Assembly: GCF_000488275.1 (NCBI RefSeq)
Contig: NZ_KI530762.1
Span: 763,536-827,535 of the forward strand
Reading direction: 5' to 3'
Length of the DNA stretch: 64,000 bases
Source of the DNA: Acinetobacter brisouii CIP 110357
GTDB taxonomy: Bacteria > Pseudomonadota > Gammaproteobacteria > Pseudomonadales > Moraxellaceae
Every line of letters starts with the position of its first letter. The stretch's first letter is position 1. Both the position numbers and the translations under genes were made by a program. Shown one piece after another: positions 46,694-56,718 of this stretch. The notes beneath the pieces were generated by a model, which did no database searches, had not been told where the DNA came from, and worked only from the letters and a program-made list of their open reading frames with translations.

Positions 46694-47248
46694 TTAATAG
46701 CTTTCAGGAACAACGCGTAAAAATTCGCGGCGGACTTCTTCGTCAGTTTTAAATTGACCAACAAAAGAAACTGTACGTGTGGTTGAGTTTTGTTTACCAA
46801 CACCACGCATCATCATACACATATGTGCGGAATCAATCACAACGGCAACACCGCGTGCATGAGTCACGCTTGCGACTGCTTCAGCGATTTGCTGCGTTAA
46901 ATTTTCCTGAATTTGCAAACGACGTGCAAACATTTCAGTAATTCGAGCAAATTTAGAAAGACCCAACACTTGTCCTTCAGGCAAATAAGCAATATGCACA
47001 CGACCATAGAATGGTAAAAGGTGATGTTCACAGAGCGAATAAAATTCGATATTTTTCACCAGCACCATTTCGCGGTTTTCTGATGGGAAAACAGCATTGT
47101 TTGTAACTTCTTCAAGCGTTTGATTATAACCTGAAGTCAAATACGAAAAAGCGCGCGCCGCACGAACAGGCGTATCTTTAAGGCCTGGACGTTGAAGATC
47201 TTCACCAACTGCGGTGAGAATTTTTTCGTAGGATTGCTGCATAGACAT
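46694..47248 (-). CDS. folE: GTP cyclohydrolase I
   Basis: 184 residues. First enzyme of folate synthesis, converting GTP to dihydroneopterin triphosphate. It has the zinc ligands and active-site segments [45 protein letters not shown] and [10 protein letters not shown]. The zinc-binding Cys and His residues are all present, so this is the zinc-dependent type IA enzyme. It stands as a single gene, with the Smr gene further upstream. Confidence 0.96.
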   Translation of the reverse strand: MSMQQSYEKILTAVGEDLQRPGLKDTPVRAARAFSYLTSGYNQTLEEVTNNAVFPSENREMVLVKNIEFYSLCEHHLLPFYGRVHIAYLPEGQVLGLSKFARITEMFARRLQIQENLTQQIAEAVASVTHARGVAVVIDSAHMCMMMRGVGKQNSTTRTVSFVGQFKTDEEVRREFLRVVPESY

Positions 47249-47333
47249 AACAGGTGTTCACTTACACTGGTTGAGCAAGCTCGGCATTTTAACAGAAAAC
47301 TTGCGAAAGACCGATACTAATTATTAAAACAGC

Positions 47334-48020
47334 TTACTGTTTATACTTTGGATTTTTTTCAGCACGTTTCAGTAAAACCAAAACTGCACCTGTTCCACCC
47401 TGATTTTCAGGGGCACTGACAAAAGCCAATACATCACGATGCTGACGTAGCCAACCATTGACATAGGTTTTTAAAATCGCTTCTGGCCCTTTACCATGTA
47501 CGATTTTAATGACATTCTGGTTTTCATCTTTTGCCATTTGAATCAGTTGCAAAATCGCAGCGCGAGCCTGTTCAACGGTACAACCATGCAGGTCAACTGC
47601 TTCAAACCAGCGCAGTTTACCTGTTTTTAAATCTTCAAACACACGGTGCTGCAATGTTGCAACCCGATAGTTTAAGGTTTGTTGACTGCCTACTGGGTTT
47701 AATGCAGCCTGAGTATCTGACAGTTCTGCATTTTCACTTTCGGTAGCACCTTCCGCTGCAACACGTTTTGCCAGTGTTTGGGCATCAAGTTTTTTTTGCT
47801 TGCTACGATTTAAGTTAGCAATATTGCTATTGTCTAACTTTTGCACACCTTGTGTGGCTTTTTTAAATAAATCCCAGTCATCCTCAGGTTCTTCAACTTT
47901 GGTTTGGGCAGCAGCTTGTTGTTGTGCCAATTGAGTTGTATGTGGATGAGTGATTTGTTTTTTAAACTGCTTGAGCAGGGACAGTTGCTCTTTTGACAGC
48001 GCAGAATCTTTATTACTCAT
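47334..48020 (-). CDS. Smr domain (MutS2-like) endonuclease-type protein
   Basis: 228 residues. The N-terminal half is polar and probably disordered. The C-terminal Smr domain (about 135-220) contains AVDLHGCTVEQARAAI and IVHGKGP, the LDLHG and HGKG motifs tied to nuclease or RNA-binding activity. A glycine-rich QGGTGAVLVLL closes it. It resembles the stand-alone SmrA/SmrB group; SmrB relatives act on collided ribosomes. The precise role here is unproven. Confidence 0.9.
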   Translation of the reverse strand: MSNKDSALSKEQLSLLKQFKKQITHPHTTQLAQQQAAAQTKVEEPEDDWDLFKKATQGVQKLDNSNIANLNRSKQKKLDAQTLAKRVAAEGATESENAELSDTQAALNPVGSQQTLNYRVATLQHRVFEDLKTGKLRWFEAVDLHGCTVEQARAAILQLIQMAKDENQNVIKIVHGKGPEAILKTYVNGWLRQHRDVLAFVSAPENQGGTGAVLVLLKRAEKNPKYKQ

Positions 48021-48181
48021 GATAATAAAACATAAAAAAGTGAAATTTTGCTAAGTATAGTACGAAATGACGTGGGGTGAGAAATCAAAAGCCACAGACA
48101 TATTTTTTAATCTAAATTGCTTTCAAGTAGGGCGGAGGATGCTTTGAAAAATTTTAAATGGTTTTGAAGAATGACAAATAT

Positions 48182-48213
48182 AAAAAACCGAATCCAGACG
48201 CATCTAAATTCGG
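48182..48213 (-). terminator. Intrinsic terminator of trpGDC
   Basis: CCGAAT / ATTCGG outer stem with inner AGA / TCT pairing. In the minus direction it is followed by six Ts. It lies 18 bp after the trpC stop. Confidence 0.7.
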
Positions 48214-48230
48214 CTTATATCAAGATGTTT

Positions 48231-49037
48231 TTATAACTGTTCAGGCGTACCAAATAGTGCTTGGAATGCTTGCACAGGATCAGGCTGTTTCATAAAGCTT
48301 TCGCCAACCAAGAAGCTGTGAATATCATGTTCTTGCATGATCTTGACATCTTCAGTGGTCGCAATGCCGCTTTCCGTGACGAGTAAACGCTGTGGATCAA
48401 GCAATTTTTTCAAACGTAATGAAGTATTTAAATCAACTTCAAACGTTTTTAAGTTACGGTTATTGACACCAAGTAAGCAGCGTTCATCCAGTTGCAGGGC
48501 ACGCTCAAGTTCGGCTTCATCATGCACTTCAACCAATACATCGAGGTTGAGTTCAAATGCAGTCTGTGACATTTCCTGTAACTGTTGATCGGACAAGCAC
48601 GCCACGATCAGCAAAATACAATCGGCATGCAAAGCGCGTGCTTCAACCACATTGTAAGGGTCGATCAAGAAGTCTTTACGCAAGGCAGGTAAAGCACAGT
48701 GAGTACGGGCAATTTGAATATTTTCATCTGCGCCTTGGAAGAAGTCGACATCGGTAAGTACCGACAAACATGCTGCACCCGCACGTTCGTATTGCTGTGC
48801 GATTTCAGCAGGGTTGAAGTTGGCGCGAATCACGCCTTTGGATGGCGATGCTTTTTTAATTTCAGCAATCACGCCTGGACGTTTAGAGCGTAGTGCTTGG
48901 GCAAAGCCACGTACAGGTGTTGCTTGGGCAGCCAGTTGTTCAAGGTCTTGCAGGCTATATTTTTGACGGCGCGCGGCGAGTTCCTCAACTTTACGATCAA
49001 CAATTTTACCTAAAATTGTGTTTGCAATATCTACCAT
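48231..49037 (-). CDS. trpC: Indole-3-glycerol phosphate synthase
   Basis: 268 residues, TIM barrel. It closes the indole ring in tryptophan synthesis. Visible active-site parts are [51 protein letters not shown] and VTESGI. It is monofunctional, not fused to trpF. The ATG at 49037 is preferred, with AAGGA upstream; the GTG one codon earlier is possible. It is the last gene of trpGDC, directly after trpD. Confidence 0.95.
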   Translation of the reverse strand: MVDIANTILGKIVDRKVEELAARRQKYSLQDLEQLAAQATPVRGFAQALRSKRPGVIAEIKKASPSKGVIRANFNPAEIAQQYERAGAACLSVLTDVDFFQGADENIQIARTHCALPALRKDFLIDPYNVVEARALHADCILLIVACLSDQQLQEMSQTAFELNLDVLVEVHDEAELERALQLDERCLLGVNNRNLKTFEVDLNTSLRLKKLLDPQRLLVTESGIATTEDVKIMQEHDIHSFLVGESFMKQPDPVQAFQALFGTPEQL

Positions 49038-49046
49038 CACCGTTCC

Positions 49047-50096
49047 TTATGCGCTTTCAATCTGTTTTAGAGTTTTTGTAAATTCGGCAAAAACGCTCAT
49101 TTTTTCTAGCGCCTGACCACCATCAATAATATCTTGAGCAAAAGCAACGCCTTGTTTGTAGTCTTTTGCCAAACCTGCGACATAAATACCTGCACCCGCA
49201 TTGAGTGCAATCATATCGGCAGCTTTCTGCCCAATTTCTGATTTGTTCCGTCCAAGCGCATCTTTAATCAGTTTTAAACTGGCTTCAGGGCTATCAATAA
49301 TTAAGCCATGTAAACTTTGTGATTCAATTCCAACATCTTCAGGTGTAATCACCCACGACTGAATTTCACCATTTTTTAGTTCGGCAACGGTAGTGGTTGC
49401 TGCAAGGCTGATTTCATCCAGACCATCTTTGGAATGCACGACCATGACATGTTCAGCACCAAGTTGCTTCATGACCTCTGCCATTGGGTAGCATAACTCG
49501 TCAGAAAACACGCCAATGACGAGGCGTTTTACCCCAGCAGGGTTGGTGAGTGGGCCAAGCAAATTAAAAATGGTACGAATACCCAGTTCTTTACGTGGGC
49601 CAATCGCATGTTTCATGGCGGTATGATGGTTGGGTGCAAACAGGAAACCAATGCCCATTTCACGGATACAGCGCTCGGTTTGAGCAATGTTCAGATTGAG
49701 CTGAATGCCTGCCTGTTCAAGAAGATCTGATGAACCTGATTTGCTTGATACGCCGCGGTTACCGTGTTTGGCAATACTTGCACCAGCGGCAGCAATCACA
49801 AAACTAGACGCTGTAGAGACATTAAATAAGTTTTGTCCGTCACCGCCTGTGCCGACAATATCGACTAAATGAGGAACATCACTCACATCAATTTTAATGG
49901 CCAGTTCACGCATCACTTGTGCGGCCGCCGTAATTTCGTCAATGCTTTCACCTTTGAGGCGAAGCCCCATCAATAAAGCACCAATTTGCGCATCTGTGGC
50001 TTCACCTTGCATGATGCTACGCATGACATCTTGCATCTGGCTTTGGGTCAGGTGAATGTTTTTTGTAATATGGTTTAAAGCTTGTTGAATGTTCAT
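49047..50096 (-). CDS. trpD: Anthranilate phosphoribosyltransferase
   Basis: 349 residues. It transfers phosphoribose to anthranilate. It has [23 protein letters not shown] (PRPP loop), [18 protein letters not shown] and [28 protein letters not shown] follows near 235. It is the middle gene of trpGDC, 8 bp after trpG and 6 bp before trpC, so all three are surely co-transcribed. It is complete and typical. Confidence 0.96.
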   Translation of the reverse strand: MNIQQALNHITKNIHLTQSQMQDVMRSIMQGEATDAQIGALLMGLRLKGESIDEITAAAQVMRELAIKIDVSDVPHLVDIVGTGGDGQNLFNVSTASSFVIAAAGASIAKHGNRGVSSKSGSSDLLEQAGIQLNLNIAQTERCIREMGIGFLFAPNHHTAMKHAIGPRKELGIRTIFNLLGPLTNPAGVKRLVIGVFSDELCYPMAEVMKQLGAEHVMVVHSKDGLDEISLAATTTVAELKNGEIQSWVITPEDVGIESQSLHGLIIDSPEASLKLIKDALGRNKSEIGQKAADMIALNAGAGIYVAGLAKDYKQGVAFAQDIIDGGQALEKMSVFAEFTKTLKQIESA

Positions 50097-50104
50097 GGCA
50101 ACCG

Positions 50105-50689
50105 CTATTTGTAAATATCAAGGAAATTTTGGAAAATTTTGTGTCCGTGCTGGCTCAGAATCGATTCTGGGTGGAACTGCACGCCTTCAACAGGCAATGT
50201 CTTGTGTTTTACACCCATAATTTCTTCCATTGAACCATCTGCTTCTTGCGTCCAGCAGGTGACTTCCAGACACTCAGGCAATGTTGCTTGGTCAATCACC
50301 AAAGAGTGATAACGCGTTGCAGTAAATGGTGATGGTAAATCACTAAAAATCCCAGTATTGCTGTGATACATGTCAGATAAACGACCATGCATGACATGTT
50401 TGGCACGTACAATTTTACCGCCAAAAGCCTGTCCAATACTTTGATGCCCCAAACACACGCCGAGCAAAGGAATTTTACCTGCAAAATGCTGAATGGCAGG
50501 AATGGAAATCCCTGCTTCAGTTGGCGAGCAAGGGCCAGGACCAATCACCAGATACTTTGGTTGCCATCGTTCAATATCCTCTAATGAGACTTGATCATTG
50601 CGAACTACTTTTACTTCCTGATTTAATTCGCCAAAGTACTGGACGATGTTGTAAGTAAAGGAGTCGTAATTGTCTATCATTAGAAGCAT
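50105..50689 (-). CDS. trpG: Anthranilate/aminodeoxychorismate synthase glutamine amidotransferase component
   Basis: 194 residues, class I glutamine amidotransferase. The catalytic triad is Cys in [17 protein letters not shown] and His-x-Glu in VQFHPESIL. It supplies ammonia to TrpE (and possibly to PabB). It starts [14 protein letters not shown] at 50689; an in-frame ATG at 50713 would add eight residues. It is the first gene of trpGDC. No leader peptide with tandem Trp codons was seen upstream. Confidence 0.94.
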   Translation of the reverse strand: MLLMIDNYDSFTYNIVQYFGELNQEVKVVRNDQVSLEDIERWQPKYLVIGPGPCSPTEAGISIPAIQHFAGKIPLLGVCLGHQSIGQAFGGKIVRAKHVMHGRLSDMYHSNTGIFSDLPSPFTATRYHSLVIDQATLPECLEVTCWTQEADGSMEEIMGVKHKTLPVEGVQFHPESILSQHGHKIFQNFLDIYK

Positions 50690-50713
50690 GATATTTAACC
50701 TATTGAAGTGCAT

Positions 50714-51341
50714 GCACGTTAAATGTGCTTAGTCCAAAATTACTGATATAGAACATAAAAAACCCTTATCGTAAGAGAAAAAATAAAGGCAATTTCTATA
50801 GCGAAAATCATCATAGCAAAAAATAACCATTTTTTGCTGAACTATTTCATGCTGAATTGTTGCATTCTCAACCAAGTGTCGTCTGTGAATTTACTCAAAG
50901 TCGGCTAGAGTTTTTATGCCTGACTTAAGTAAGATGAGGGTCGGGAGGATTGTTCCAGTAAAATTTATAACGCACTAAACCTGCACAATATATGGGATAG
51001 GGGCTGTTTCATTAAGATTTAAGTCATGGGTTTTGCTTATGAATTTGCTAAACGCAGCGATAACGATGTTTGTAATTGACATTAAATGTTCAAAAAAATG
51101 CGTTACTGTATAAAAAAATAGCAATCAAATCGCCATAATCCGTTTATAAATGCACTGCATTAAATCAAAAAGGAAGAATTGCACTTTTTTGGTTCGTTTT
51201 ATGTGGCTTTTTGGGGAAAGCATAAGAAAATGTCTGAATATGGTGCATTTCATTTTGCACTCAGTATAATAATGATGAAATAATTAGCTAATATTTATTT
51301 AGAATATATATTTATCAATAATTTAGCTAATATTTGAAAAG
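50714..51341. other. Long intergenic region between trpG and glnA
   Basis: More than 600 bp without a supportable ORF between divergent trpG and glnA. It carries NtrC-type half sites (TGCAC/GGTGC) near 51179-51196 and around 51242-51259, and must hold the trpG promoter. The rest, for example 50760-51100, showed me no RNA gene or repeat. Confidence 0.5.
51179..51196 (+). promoter_or_regulatory. Candidate NtrC enhancer site
   Basis: TTGCACTTTTTTGGTTCG resembles the NtrC consensus TGCAC-N5-GGTGCA in both half sites. It is about 150 bp upstream of the sigma-54 promoter, a usual enhancer distance. Confidence 0.5.
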
Positions 51342-51358
51342 TTGGCACGGGAGTTGCT
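51342..51358 (+). promoter_or_regulatory. Sigma-54 promoter of glnA
   Basis: TTGGCACGGGAGTTGCT has the -24 GG (51344-51345) and -12 GC (51356-51357) at the required 10-bp spacing, matching TGGCAC-N5-TTGC. Initiation is expected near 51369, about 57 bp before the glnA ATG. Confidence 0.9.
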
Positions 51359-51425
51359 TTATTACGTCCAACTTCTAACATGCACCTCATACGTGCAATA
51401 AAAATACTTGATTGGAGCATAGAGC

Positions 51426-52835
51426 ATGGCGAACAAGGTCCTTGAACTCATCAAAGAAAGTGGCGCTAAATGGGTCGATTTTCGCTTTACAGATACGATT
51501 GGTAAAGAGCAACACGTAACTTACCCTGCTGATTCAATTGATGAAGATACATTTGAAGATGGTAAAATGTTCGATGGTTCTTCAATTGCAGGTTGGAAAG
51601 GTATTGAAGCATCTGACATGATCTTGCGCCCAGACGCAGAAACATGTTTCATCGACCCGTTCTTCGCTGAACCAACTGTTGTAGTGACTTGTGACGTTAT
51701 CGAGCCATCTACTGGTCAAGGTTATGAGCGTGACCCACGTTCAATCGCTCGTCGTGCAGAAGAATACTTAAAATCTACAGGTATCGGTGATACTGCATTC
51801 TTCGGTCCAGAACCAGAATTCTTTGTATTTGACGAAGTGAAATGGGACATCGACATGTCTGGCGCTCGTCATACATTGATCGCTGAAGAAGCTGCTTGGT
51901 CAACTGGTAAAGATTACGAGTCTGGTAACTCTGGTCACCGTCCACGTGTTAAAGGCGGTTACTTCCCAGTTCCACCAGTAGATTCTCATCATGATATGCG
52001 TGCTGAGATGTGTAACAAAATCGAAGACATCATGGGCGCTGGTCGTGTAGAAGTTCACCACCACGAAGTTGCATCTTGCCAGTTAGAAATTGGTGTAAGT
52101 TTCAACACTATGGTTCTTAAAGCTGACGAAGTACAACAGTTCAAATATGTTGTTCACAACGTTGCGCACCAATATGCAAAAACTGCAACCTTTATGCCTA
52201 AACCAATGGTAGGTGATAACGGTTCTGGTATGCACGTTCATATGTCAATTTCTAAAGATGGCAAGAACTTGTTTGCTGGTGATGAATATGCAGGTTTGTC
52301 AGAAATGGCACTTTACTTCATCGGTGGTGTGATCAAGCACGCTCGTGCATTGAACGCAATTACTAACCCTTCTACTAACTCGTACAAGCGTTTAGTTCCA
52401 CACTTTGAAGCACCAATTATGCTTGCTTATTCAGCACGTAACCGTTCGGCTTCTATCCGTATTCCATACGTTTCTAGCCCTAAAGGCAAACGTATCGAAG
52501 CACGTTTCCCTGACCCAATGATGAACCCGTACTTAGGTTTTGCAGCATTGTTGATGGCTGGTATTGACGGTATCCAAAACAAGATCCACCCAGGCGAAGC
52601 TGCTGACAAAAACTTGTATGACCTTCCTCCTGAAGAAGAAGCAAAAATCCCTACAGTGGCTCACAGCCTAGAAATGGCGTTAGAAGCACTTCAAGCGGAT
52701 CACGAGTTCTTGTTGAAAGGTGGCGTGTTCACTAAAGAAATGTTGGAAGCTTATATCGACCTTAAAATGGCAGATGTACGTCGCCTTAACACAACAACTC
52801 ACCCAGTTGAATTTGATATGTACTACAGCTTGTAA
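51426..52835 (+). CDS. glnA: Type I glutamine synthetase
   Basis: 469 residues. It condenses ammonia with glutamate. It has DGSSIAGW near the start, the metal/ATP region [11 protein letters not shown], and [13 protein letters not shown]. The active-site loop is [17 protein letters not shown] and the adenylylation region ends KLADVRR-like at [13 protein letters not shown], with the modifiable Tyr (NLYDLPPEE). This is a dodecameric, adenylylation-controlled GSI. Codons are strongly biased, as in highly expressed genes. Control by sigma-54 and NtrC fits the upstream sites. Confidence 0.97.
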   Translation: MANKVLELIKESGAKWVDFRFTDTIGKEQHVTYPADSIDEDTFEDGKMFDGSSIAGWKGIEASDMILRPDAETCFIDPFFAEPTVVVTCDVIEPSTGQGYERDPRSIARRAEEYLKSTGIGDTAFFGPEPEFFVFDEVKWDIDMSGARHTLIAEEAAWSTGKDYESGNSGHRPRVKGGYFPVPPVDSHHDMRAEMCNKIEDIMGAGRVEVHHHEVASCQLEIGVSFNTMVLKADEVQQFKYVVHNVAHQYAKTATFMPKPMVGDNGSGMHVHMSISKDGKNLFAGDEYAGLSEMALYFIGGVIKHARALNAITNPSTNSYKRLVPHFEAPIMLAYSARNRSASIRIPYVSSPKGKRIEARFPDPMMNPYLGFAALLMAGIDGIQNKIHPGEAADKNLYDLPPEEEAKIPTVAHSLEMALEALQADHEFLLKGGVFTKEMLEAYIDLKMADVRRLNTTTHPVEFDMYYSL

Positions 52836-52857
52836 TTTTACGGCTGTATTCATACCG

Positions 52858-52886
52858 AAAAAAGCTCGCCTTGTGCGGGCTTTTTT
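52858..52886 (+). terminator. Intrinsic terminator of glnA
   Basis: AAAAAAGCTCGC / GCGGGCTTTTTT with one G-T pair and a 5-nt loop. Confidence 0.85.
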
Positions 52887-52940
52887 ATTGTCGATCTTGG
52901 CTATAATAAGAAAAGATAACTGTTGTGTGAGGATAGACTT

Positions 52941-53375
52941 TTGAGTGACGAGCGATTATTAAAACTAGATAACCAGCTTTGTTTTGCAGTGTATTCTGCT
53001 AACTTGGCATTTAATCAAAAATATCGCCAGTTACTTGCACCTTTAGGGATTACTTATCCTCAGTATTTGGTCATGTTGGTTTTATGGGAAAAGGATCGGA
53101 TCACAGTGTCTGAGATTGGCAAGCGCCTTTATTTGGAATCTTCAACCTTAACGCCAATGCTGAAAAAATTAGAAAATTCAGGCTTGATTACTCGACAGCG
53201 TTCCGAACAGGATGAAAGACAAGTGTTAATTGGCTTAACTCAGCAAGGTGCGGCATTAAAACAACAAGCACAGGCTATTCCTGAACTGATTCAGCAAACC
53301 AGTCAGTGTGATTTACAAACTTTAATTGAGTTGAAACATCAGCTTGAACAATTGCGTGCTAAATTGATCAAATAA
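52941..53375 (+). CDS. ohrR: Organic hydroperoxide resistance regulator OhrR (MarR family)
   Basis: 144 residues from TTG at 52941, with GAGGAT seven bases upstream. Another TTG at 52923 would add six residues. The peroxide-sensing Cys14 lies in [12 protein letters not shown], the conserved OhrR position. The winged helix spans about 45-105 ([25 protein letters not shown] and [11 protein letters not shown]). Oxidation of Cys14 releases the repressor from ohr. A palindrome between this gene and ohr is the likely target. Confidence 0.93.
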   Translation: MSDERLLKLDNQLCFAVYSANLAFNQKYRQLLAPLGITYPQYLVMLVLWEKDRITVSEIGKRLYLESSTLTPMLKKLENSGLITRQRSEQDERQVLIGLTQQGAALKQQAQAIPELIQQTSQCDLQTLIELKHQLEQLRAKLIK

Positions 53376-53400
53376 TTTACAGTTTGGTCGCTGTGAGTTA

Positions 53401-53431
53401 TTGACTGAATATTTATATCGTGTACGATATA
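53401..53431 (+). promoter_or_regulatory. ohr promoter with OhrR operator
   Basis: TATATCG-TGTA-CGATATA (53414-53431) is a perfect inverted repeat. It overlaps the -10 element TACGAT (53423-53428), which is 16 bp after TTGACT (53401-53406). Repressor binding there would block RNA polymerase. Confidence 0.8.
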
Positions 53432-53463
53432 TTTGTGTGATACTTAATTTAAAGGAAGAAATC

Positions 53464-53892
53464 ATGTCATTAGAACAGGTCGTATATACTGCAAAAGCCA
53501 AAGCAACAGGTGGGCGCGATGGTCGTGCCGTTTCAAGTGATGGTGTTTTGGACATACAACTGGGTGTACCTAAAGAAATGGGCGGTGCAGGTGGTGCATT
53601 TACCAACCCCGAACAGTTGTTTGCTGCAGGTTATTCGGCATGCTTTTTAGGTGCATTGAAATTTGTTGCAGCACGTGACAAATTTGATATGCCTAAAGAT
53701 GCATTTATTGAAGGGGAAGTGGGTATTGGTCCAATCCCAACAGGATTTAGTATTGAAGTGACATTAAATATTCACTTGCCTGGAATGCCACGTGATGAAG
53801 CACAGAAACTGGTCGATGCAGCGCATATCGTTTGTCCGTATTCAAATGCAACCCGTGGCAATATTGACGTGACTTTAAAGATCGTTGAATAA
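53464..53892 (+). CDS. ohr: Organic hydroperoxide reductase Ohr
   Basis: 142 residues, OsmC/Ohr family. Redox cysteines are Cys60 in [12 protein letters not shown] and Cys124 in [13 protein letters not shown], with Arg in GGRDGRA near 20. It reduces organic hydroperoxides using lipoylated partners. The start at 53464 follows AAGGAAG; a longer frame from 53401 would run through the operator and is rejected. It forms a regulon pair with ohrR. Confidence 0.96.
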   Translation: MSLEQVVYTAKAKATGGRDGRAVSSDGVLDIQLGVPKEMGGAGGAFTNPEQLFAAGYSACFLGALKFVAARDKFDMPKDAFIEGEVGIGPIPTGFSIEVTLNIHLPGMPRDEAQKLVDAAHIVCPYSNATRGNIDVTLKIVE

Positions 53893-53908
53893 AACCTAAC
53901 CTGATGTG

Positions 53909-53938
53909 AAAAAGGCTTATCTTTCGATAAGCCTTTTT
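53909..53938. terminator. Bidirectional terminator after ohr
   Basis: 13-bp stem AAAAAGGCTTATC / GATAAGCCTTTTT with a TTTC loop, between convergent genes. Confidence 0.9.
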
Positions 53939-53940
53939 TA

Positions 53941-54207
53941 TTAGTGTTGATCAGCAGTTTTTGCTTCAGGATCTTGTTTGAGTTTGTCAAATTGTTGTTG
54001 AGAACTCATTGCTGCAGATGCATTGCTGTCTTGTTGGTATTTTTCAGCGTAACCAGCACGTTCTTGATCATACTGGGCTCTGGTCTTGACATCTTGAGAA
54101 GCTGCAATAAATAGTAACAACACTAAAGCAATAGGAATAAGAAGTGCGATGGCAAAAATTGTCCAGCGCTTACGATCGCGAGCTCGGATTTCTTGTGGTG
54201 TTAACAT
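53941..54207 (-). CDS. Small single-pass membrane protein of unknown function
   Basis: 88 residues. A basic N-terminus ([11 protein letters not shown]) is followed by one membrane helix ([20 protein letters not shown], about 17-36). The tail is charged, glutamine-rich and probably disordered or coiled ([16 protein letters not shown]). The orientation is likely N-in. No family was recognised. It stands between the ohr terminator and a tRNA-Asn gene. Confidence 0.7.
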   Translation of the reverse strand: MLTPQEIRARDRKRWTIFAIALLIPIALVLLLFIAASQDVKTRAQYDQERAGYAEKYQQDSNASAAMSSQQQFDKLKQDPEAKTADQH

Positions 54208-54323
54208 GGGAAATATCCTAAATGGGGCGAAAAGAAACTGACTGACACAGTGCCTAGGTCGCTAGTTTAGAGGATCACTTCACTGAGTCAAAACAAATTC
54301 TGCTAGGAATTGGTAACTGCATT

Positions 54324-54355
54324 AAAAAAGCCCATAAGTAGACTTATGGGCTTTA
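54324..54355 (-). terminator. Terminator of the first tRNA-Asn gene
   Basis: AAAGCCCATAAGT / ACTTATGGGCTTT-type stem. In the minus direction it ends in six Ts, right after the tRNA 3' end. Confidence 0.8.
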
Positions 54356-54360
54356 GAATC

Positions 54361-54436
54361 TGGCTCTCCAACCTGGGCTCGAACCAGGGACCTGCGGATT
54401 AACAGTCCGTCGCTCTACCGACTGAGCTATTGGAGA
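54361..54436 (-). tRNA. tRNA-Asn (anticodon GTT), copy 1
   Basis: 76 nt including an encoded CCA. The acceptor arms TCTCCAA / TTGGAGA pair fully, the anticodon loop CTGTTAA gives GTT, and the T arm has GTTCGAGCC. The promoter and terminator are both recognisable. Confidence 0.97.
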
Positions 54437-54448
54437 ATCTGGGTAAGG

Positions 54449-54477
54449 ATTTTATGGATTACTTAAGTATAGGTCAA
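54449..54477 (-). promoter_or_regulatory. Promoter of tRNA-Asn copy 1
   Basis: TTGACC (54477-54472), 17-bp spacer, TAAAAT (54454-54449). The spacer ends in TAATCCA, as in the promoter of copies 2 and 3. Confidence 0.75.
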
Positions 54478-54631
54478 GCCTCTATATGCGATTTTTTGAT
54501 TTTTTGAGCTTAATTGTTTTAAAAATAATCAGTTATGCCAGTGATATCGTTTAGGACTTAAATCAAATTGCAATATAAATCCACTAATTTAAAGCAAGTG
54601 GCAAAACAATACAGATAACAGGAGCCTCTTT

Positions 54632-56050
54632 GTGAATTTAAAACCACTTTTACTCAGCAGTTGTGTGGCAATCGCAGTCAGTGCGTGTAGTAGCTTGCCG
54701 CAGACTACAGCATCACGAAGTAGCCTAATTGCCCCATATGCTAAGGGGCAGTTGGATCAGTTTTCAGGTGCAACCCGCCTAACTGCAGAACGTAGCGAGG
54801 CGCTCAAGGCTTCGATTAGCTCTCGTCATGTCAAGCATGTGATTTTATTTATTGGAGATGGCACCAGCGACTCGGAAATTACTATCGCCCGTAATTATGT
54901 TGAGGGGGCGGGAGGTTATTTTAAAGGAATTGATGTCTTGCCATTTACAGGCAGTTATACCACCTATTCGGTCAATAAAGACAAAACCATTGATTATGTA
55001 ACAGATTCGGCAGCATCGGCTTCTGCATGGGCAATGGGTATAAAAACCTATAATGGTGCAATTGGGGTTGATGTGCAGGCAAAAGCACATGAATCAATTT
55101 TAGCATTGGCAAAACGTGCAGGTTATGCAACGGGTAATGTCACCACAACCGAGTTACAGGATGCGACGCCTGCGGCACTGATTGCGCATGTCACCCATCG
55201 TAAATGCTATTCACCATCTTCAACAGCAAAACTCTGCCCAACCAATGCTTTGGAAAATGGTGGGCTAGGTTCGATTAGTGAGCAACTGCTCGATGCTCGT
55301 GCCGATGTAACTCTGGGTGGCGGTGCAACTTCATTTAATGAAATGGCAACTGTGGGGCAATATAAAGGTCAGACTTTATTGGCGCAGGCTCAGGCGCGTG
55401 GTTATAAAATGGTTTCCAATGCTGATCAGTTAAGCCAACTCAGCACAGCCAATCAACAGCAACCTGTTTTAGGCTTATTTGCACAGGGTAATTTACCCGT
55501 AAGCTGGATTGGTCCGAAAGCGGTGTTGAATGGTAATAAACAAGCTGCACAGCGTTGCCAAATCAACCCTGCACGTGGGGCAGAGGTGCCTAGTTTGCGT
55601 ATGATGACGGCAAAAGCGATTCAGCTTCTCGAGAAAAATCCAAAAGGTTTCTTCTTGCAAGTGGAAAGTGGCTCGATTGATAAGCAAAACCATGCTGCTG
55701 ATCCATGCGGGCAGATTGGTGAAACTGTGGCTTTAGATGAAGCAGTCCAAGAGGCGCTGGCATTTGCTAAAACGCACCCTGATACTTTAATTATTGTTAC
55801 AGGTGATCACGCACATACCAGTCAGATTATTCCTGTGGATACCGATAGCCCAGGGAAAACTGCAAACTTGCTGACCAAAGACCAGTCGCCAATGGCTGTC
55901 AACTATGCCACTTCAACGGGGAATAGTCAGGAGCATACAGGCGCGCAAGTACGTATTGCGGCGTATGGTCCACGTGCAGCAAATGTTTCTGGTTTAATTG
56001 ATCAGACGGATTTGTTTTTTATTATGCGAGATGCATTGAATATTCACTAG
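54632..56050 (+). CDS. phoA: Alkaline phosphatase, predicted lipoprotein
   Basis: 472 residues from GTG at 54632, with GGAG seven bases upstream. The N-terminus [19 protein letters not shown] ends in a lipobox-like SAC, so the protein is probably lipid-anchored to the envelope. Family residues are DGTSDSE (metal), [10 protein letters not shown] with the phosphorylated Ser126, QNHAADP, GDHAHTS and EHTGAQV. It releases phosphate from esters in the periplasm. The two extra cysteine pairs (HRKCYSP and CPTN) may be disulfides. No clear Pho box was found directly upstream, although phosphate control would be expected. Confidence 0.93.
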   Translation: MNLKPLLLSSCVAIAVSACSSLPQTTASRSSLIAPYAKGQLDQFSGATRLTAERSEALKASISSRHVKHVILFIGDGTSDSEITIARNYVEGAGGYFKGIDVLPFTGSYTTYSVNKDKTIDYVTDSAASASAWAMGIKTYNGAIGVDVQAKAHESILALAKRAGYATGNVTTTELQDATPAALIAHVTHRKCYSPSSTAKLCPTNALENGGLGSISEQLLDARADVTLGGGATSFNEMATVGQYKGQTLLAQAQARGYKMVSNADQLSQLSTANQQQPVLGLFAQGNLPVSWIGPKAVLNGNKQAAQRCQINPARGAEVPSLRMMTAKAIQLLEKNPKGFFLQVESGSIDKQNHAADPCGQIGETVALDEAVQEALAFAKTHPDTLIIVTGDHAHTSQIIPVDTDSPGKTANLLTKDQSPMAVNYATSTGNSQEHTGAQVRIAAYGPRAANVSGLIDQTDLFFIMRDALNIH

Positions 56051-56353
56051 GTTTTCAAATCGTTGTGTGTATGCGCTTATTTTTCTCTCTGTGTAAAGTT
56101 TCATATCTGCCAATCAAGAGTAAGAAAAATAAAATGAGTTTATGAAACAGGTTTAATCATAGGCTTGGTTGTTGAATAAATGCACAGCTTGTCTGTGCAT
56201 TTTTTTATTGTCTCTGATCTGTGGGGGTGTTTTAGAGTAGAGCGGATTGTTTTTTGTTTTGCTTAAACTCGTTATGGAGCGGTGTGAATCAAAATAAGGC
56301 TCTTCCATGTATCACAAAAAGAGGGTATTCATGATGGGCTATTTTTATATAAA
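56051..56353. other. Intergenic region after phoA
   Basis: Apart from the terminator at 56181-56207, this stretch has no ORF or RNA that I can support. A 10-nt match to the tRNA-Asn 3' end (GGCTCTTCCA at 56298-56307) is probably chance. Confidence 0.4.
56181..56207 (+). terminator. Intrinsic terminator of phoA
   Basis: TGCACAG / CTGTGCA with a 5-nt loop followed by seven Ts, about 130 bp after the phoA stop. Confidence 0.8.
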
Positions 56354-56386
56354 GAAAAGCCCAACATTTATGATGCTGGGCTTTCT
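56354..56386 (-). terminator. Terminator of the tandem tRNA-Asn genes
   Basis: AAAGCCCAGCATC / ATGTTGGGCTTT-type stem. In the minus direction it is followed by a T-rich run. Confidence 0.75.
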
Positions 56387-56393
56387 CGAATCT

Positions 56394-56469
56394 TGGCTCT
56401 TCCACCTGGGCTCGAACCAGGGACCTGCGGATTAACAGTCCGTCGCTCTACCGACTGAGCTATGGAAGA
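56394..56469 (-). tRNA. tRNA-Asn (anticodon GTT), copy 2
   Basis: 76 nt with encoded CCA. The body is identical to copy 1, but the acceptor stem is TCTTCCA / TGGAAGA, with compensating changes on both arms. It is 4 bp from copy 3. Confidence 0.97.
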
Positions 56470-56473
56470 ATAG

Positions 56474-56549
56474 TGGCTCTCCAACCTGGGCTCGAACCAG
56501 GGACCTGCGGATTAACAGTCCGTCGCTCTACCGACTGAGCTATTGGAGA
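56474..56549 (-). tRNA. tRNA-Asn (anticodon GTT), copy 3
   Basis: 76 nt, identical to copy 1 over its length. It is the first gene of the tandem pair on the minus strand. Confidence 0.97.
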
Positions 56550-56560
56550 ATCTGAAGCGC

Positions 56561-56589
56561 ATTCTATGGATTACTGGCAGTTAGGTCAA
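56561..56589 (-). promoter_or_regulatory. Promoter of the tandem tRNA-Asn genes
   Basis: TTGACC (56589-56584), 17-bp spacer, TAGAAT (56566-56561). Confidence 0.75.
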
Positions 56590-56675
56590 GTTAAAAATCA
56601 AAAATAAATTTATTTGTTGGATTTATAATCACTTGTCTAGAGCAACTTTAAATTTAGGTCATTTTTGTTATAAAA

Positions 56676-56703
56676 AAAGGCGTCAAATGACGCCTTTTTT
56701 AAA
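56676..56703 (-). terminator. Terminator of sodB
   Basis: AAAAAAGGCGTCA / TGACGCCTTTTTT hairpin about 16 bp after the sodB stop. Confidence 0.9.
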
Positions 56704-56718
56704 GTTTTCAAAGAAAAC

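Noticed and set aside
53401..53463. Longer Ohr protein starting at 53401
   Set aside because: It would be translated through the promoter and operator. The ATG at 53464 has a good ribosome binding site and a family-like N-terminus.
54541..54631. Pho box upstream of phoA
   Set aside because: No pair of CTGTCAT-like repeats could be recognised in this stretch.
56298..56307. GGCTCTTCCA resembling the tRNA-Asn 3' end, possible attachment-site remnant
   Set aside because: Only 10 nt match, with no integrase or second boundary. Chance similarity is likely.
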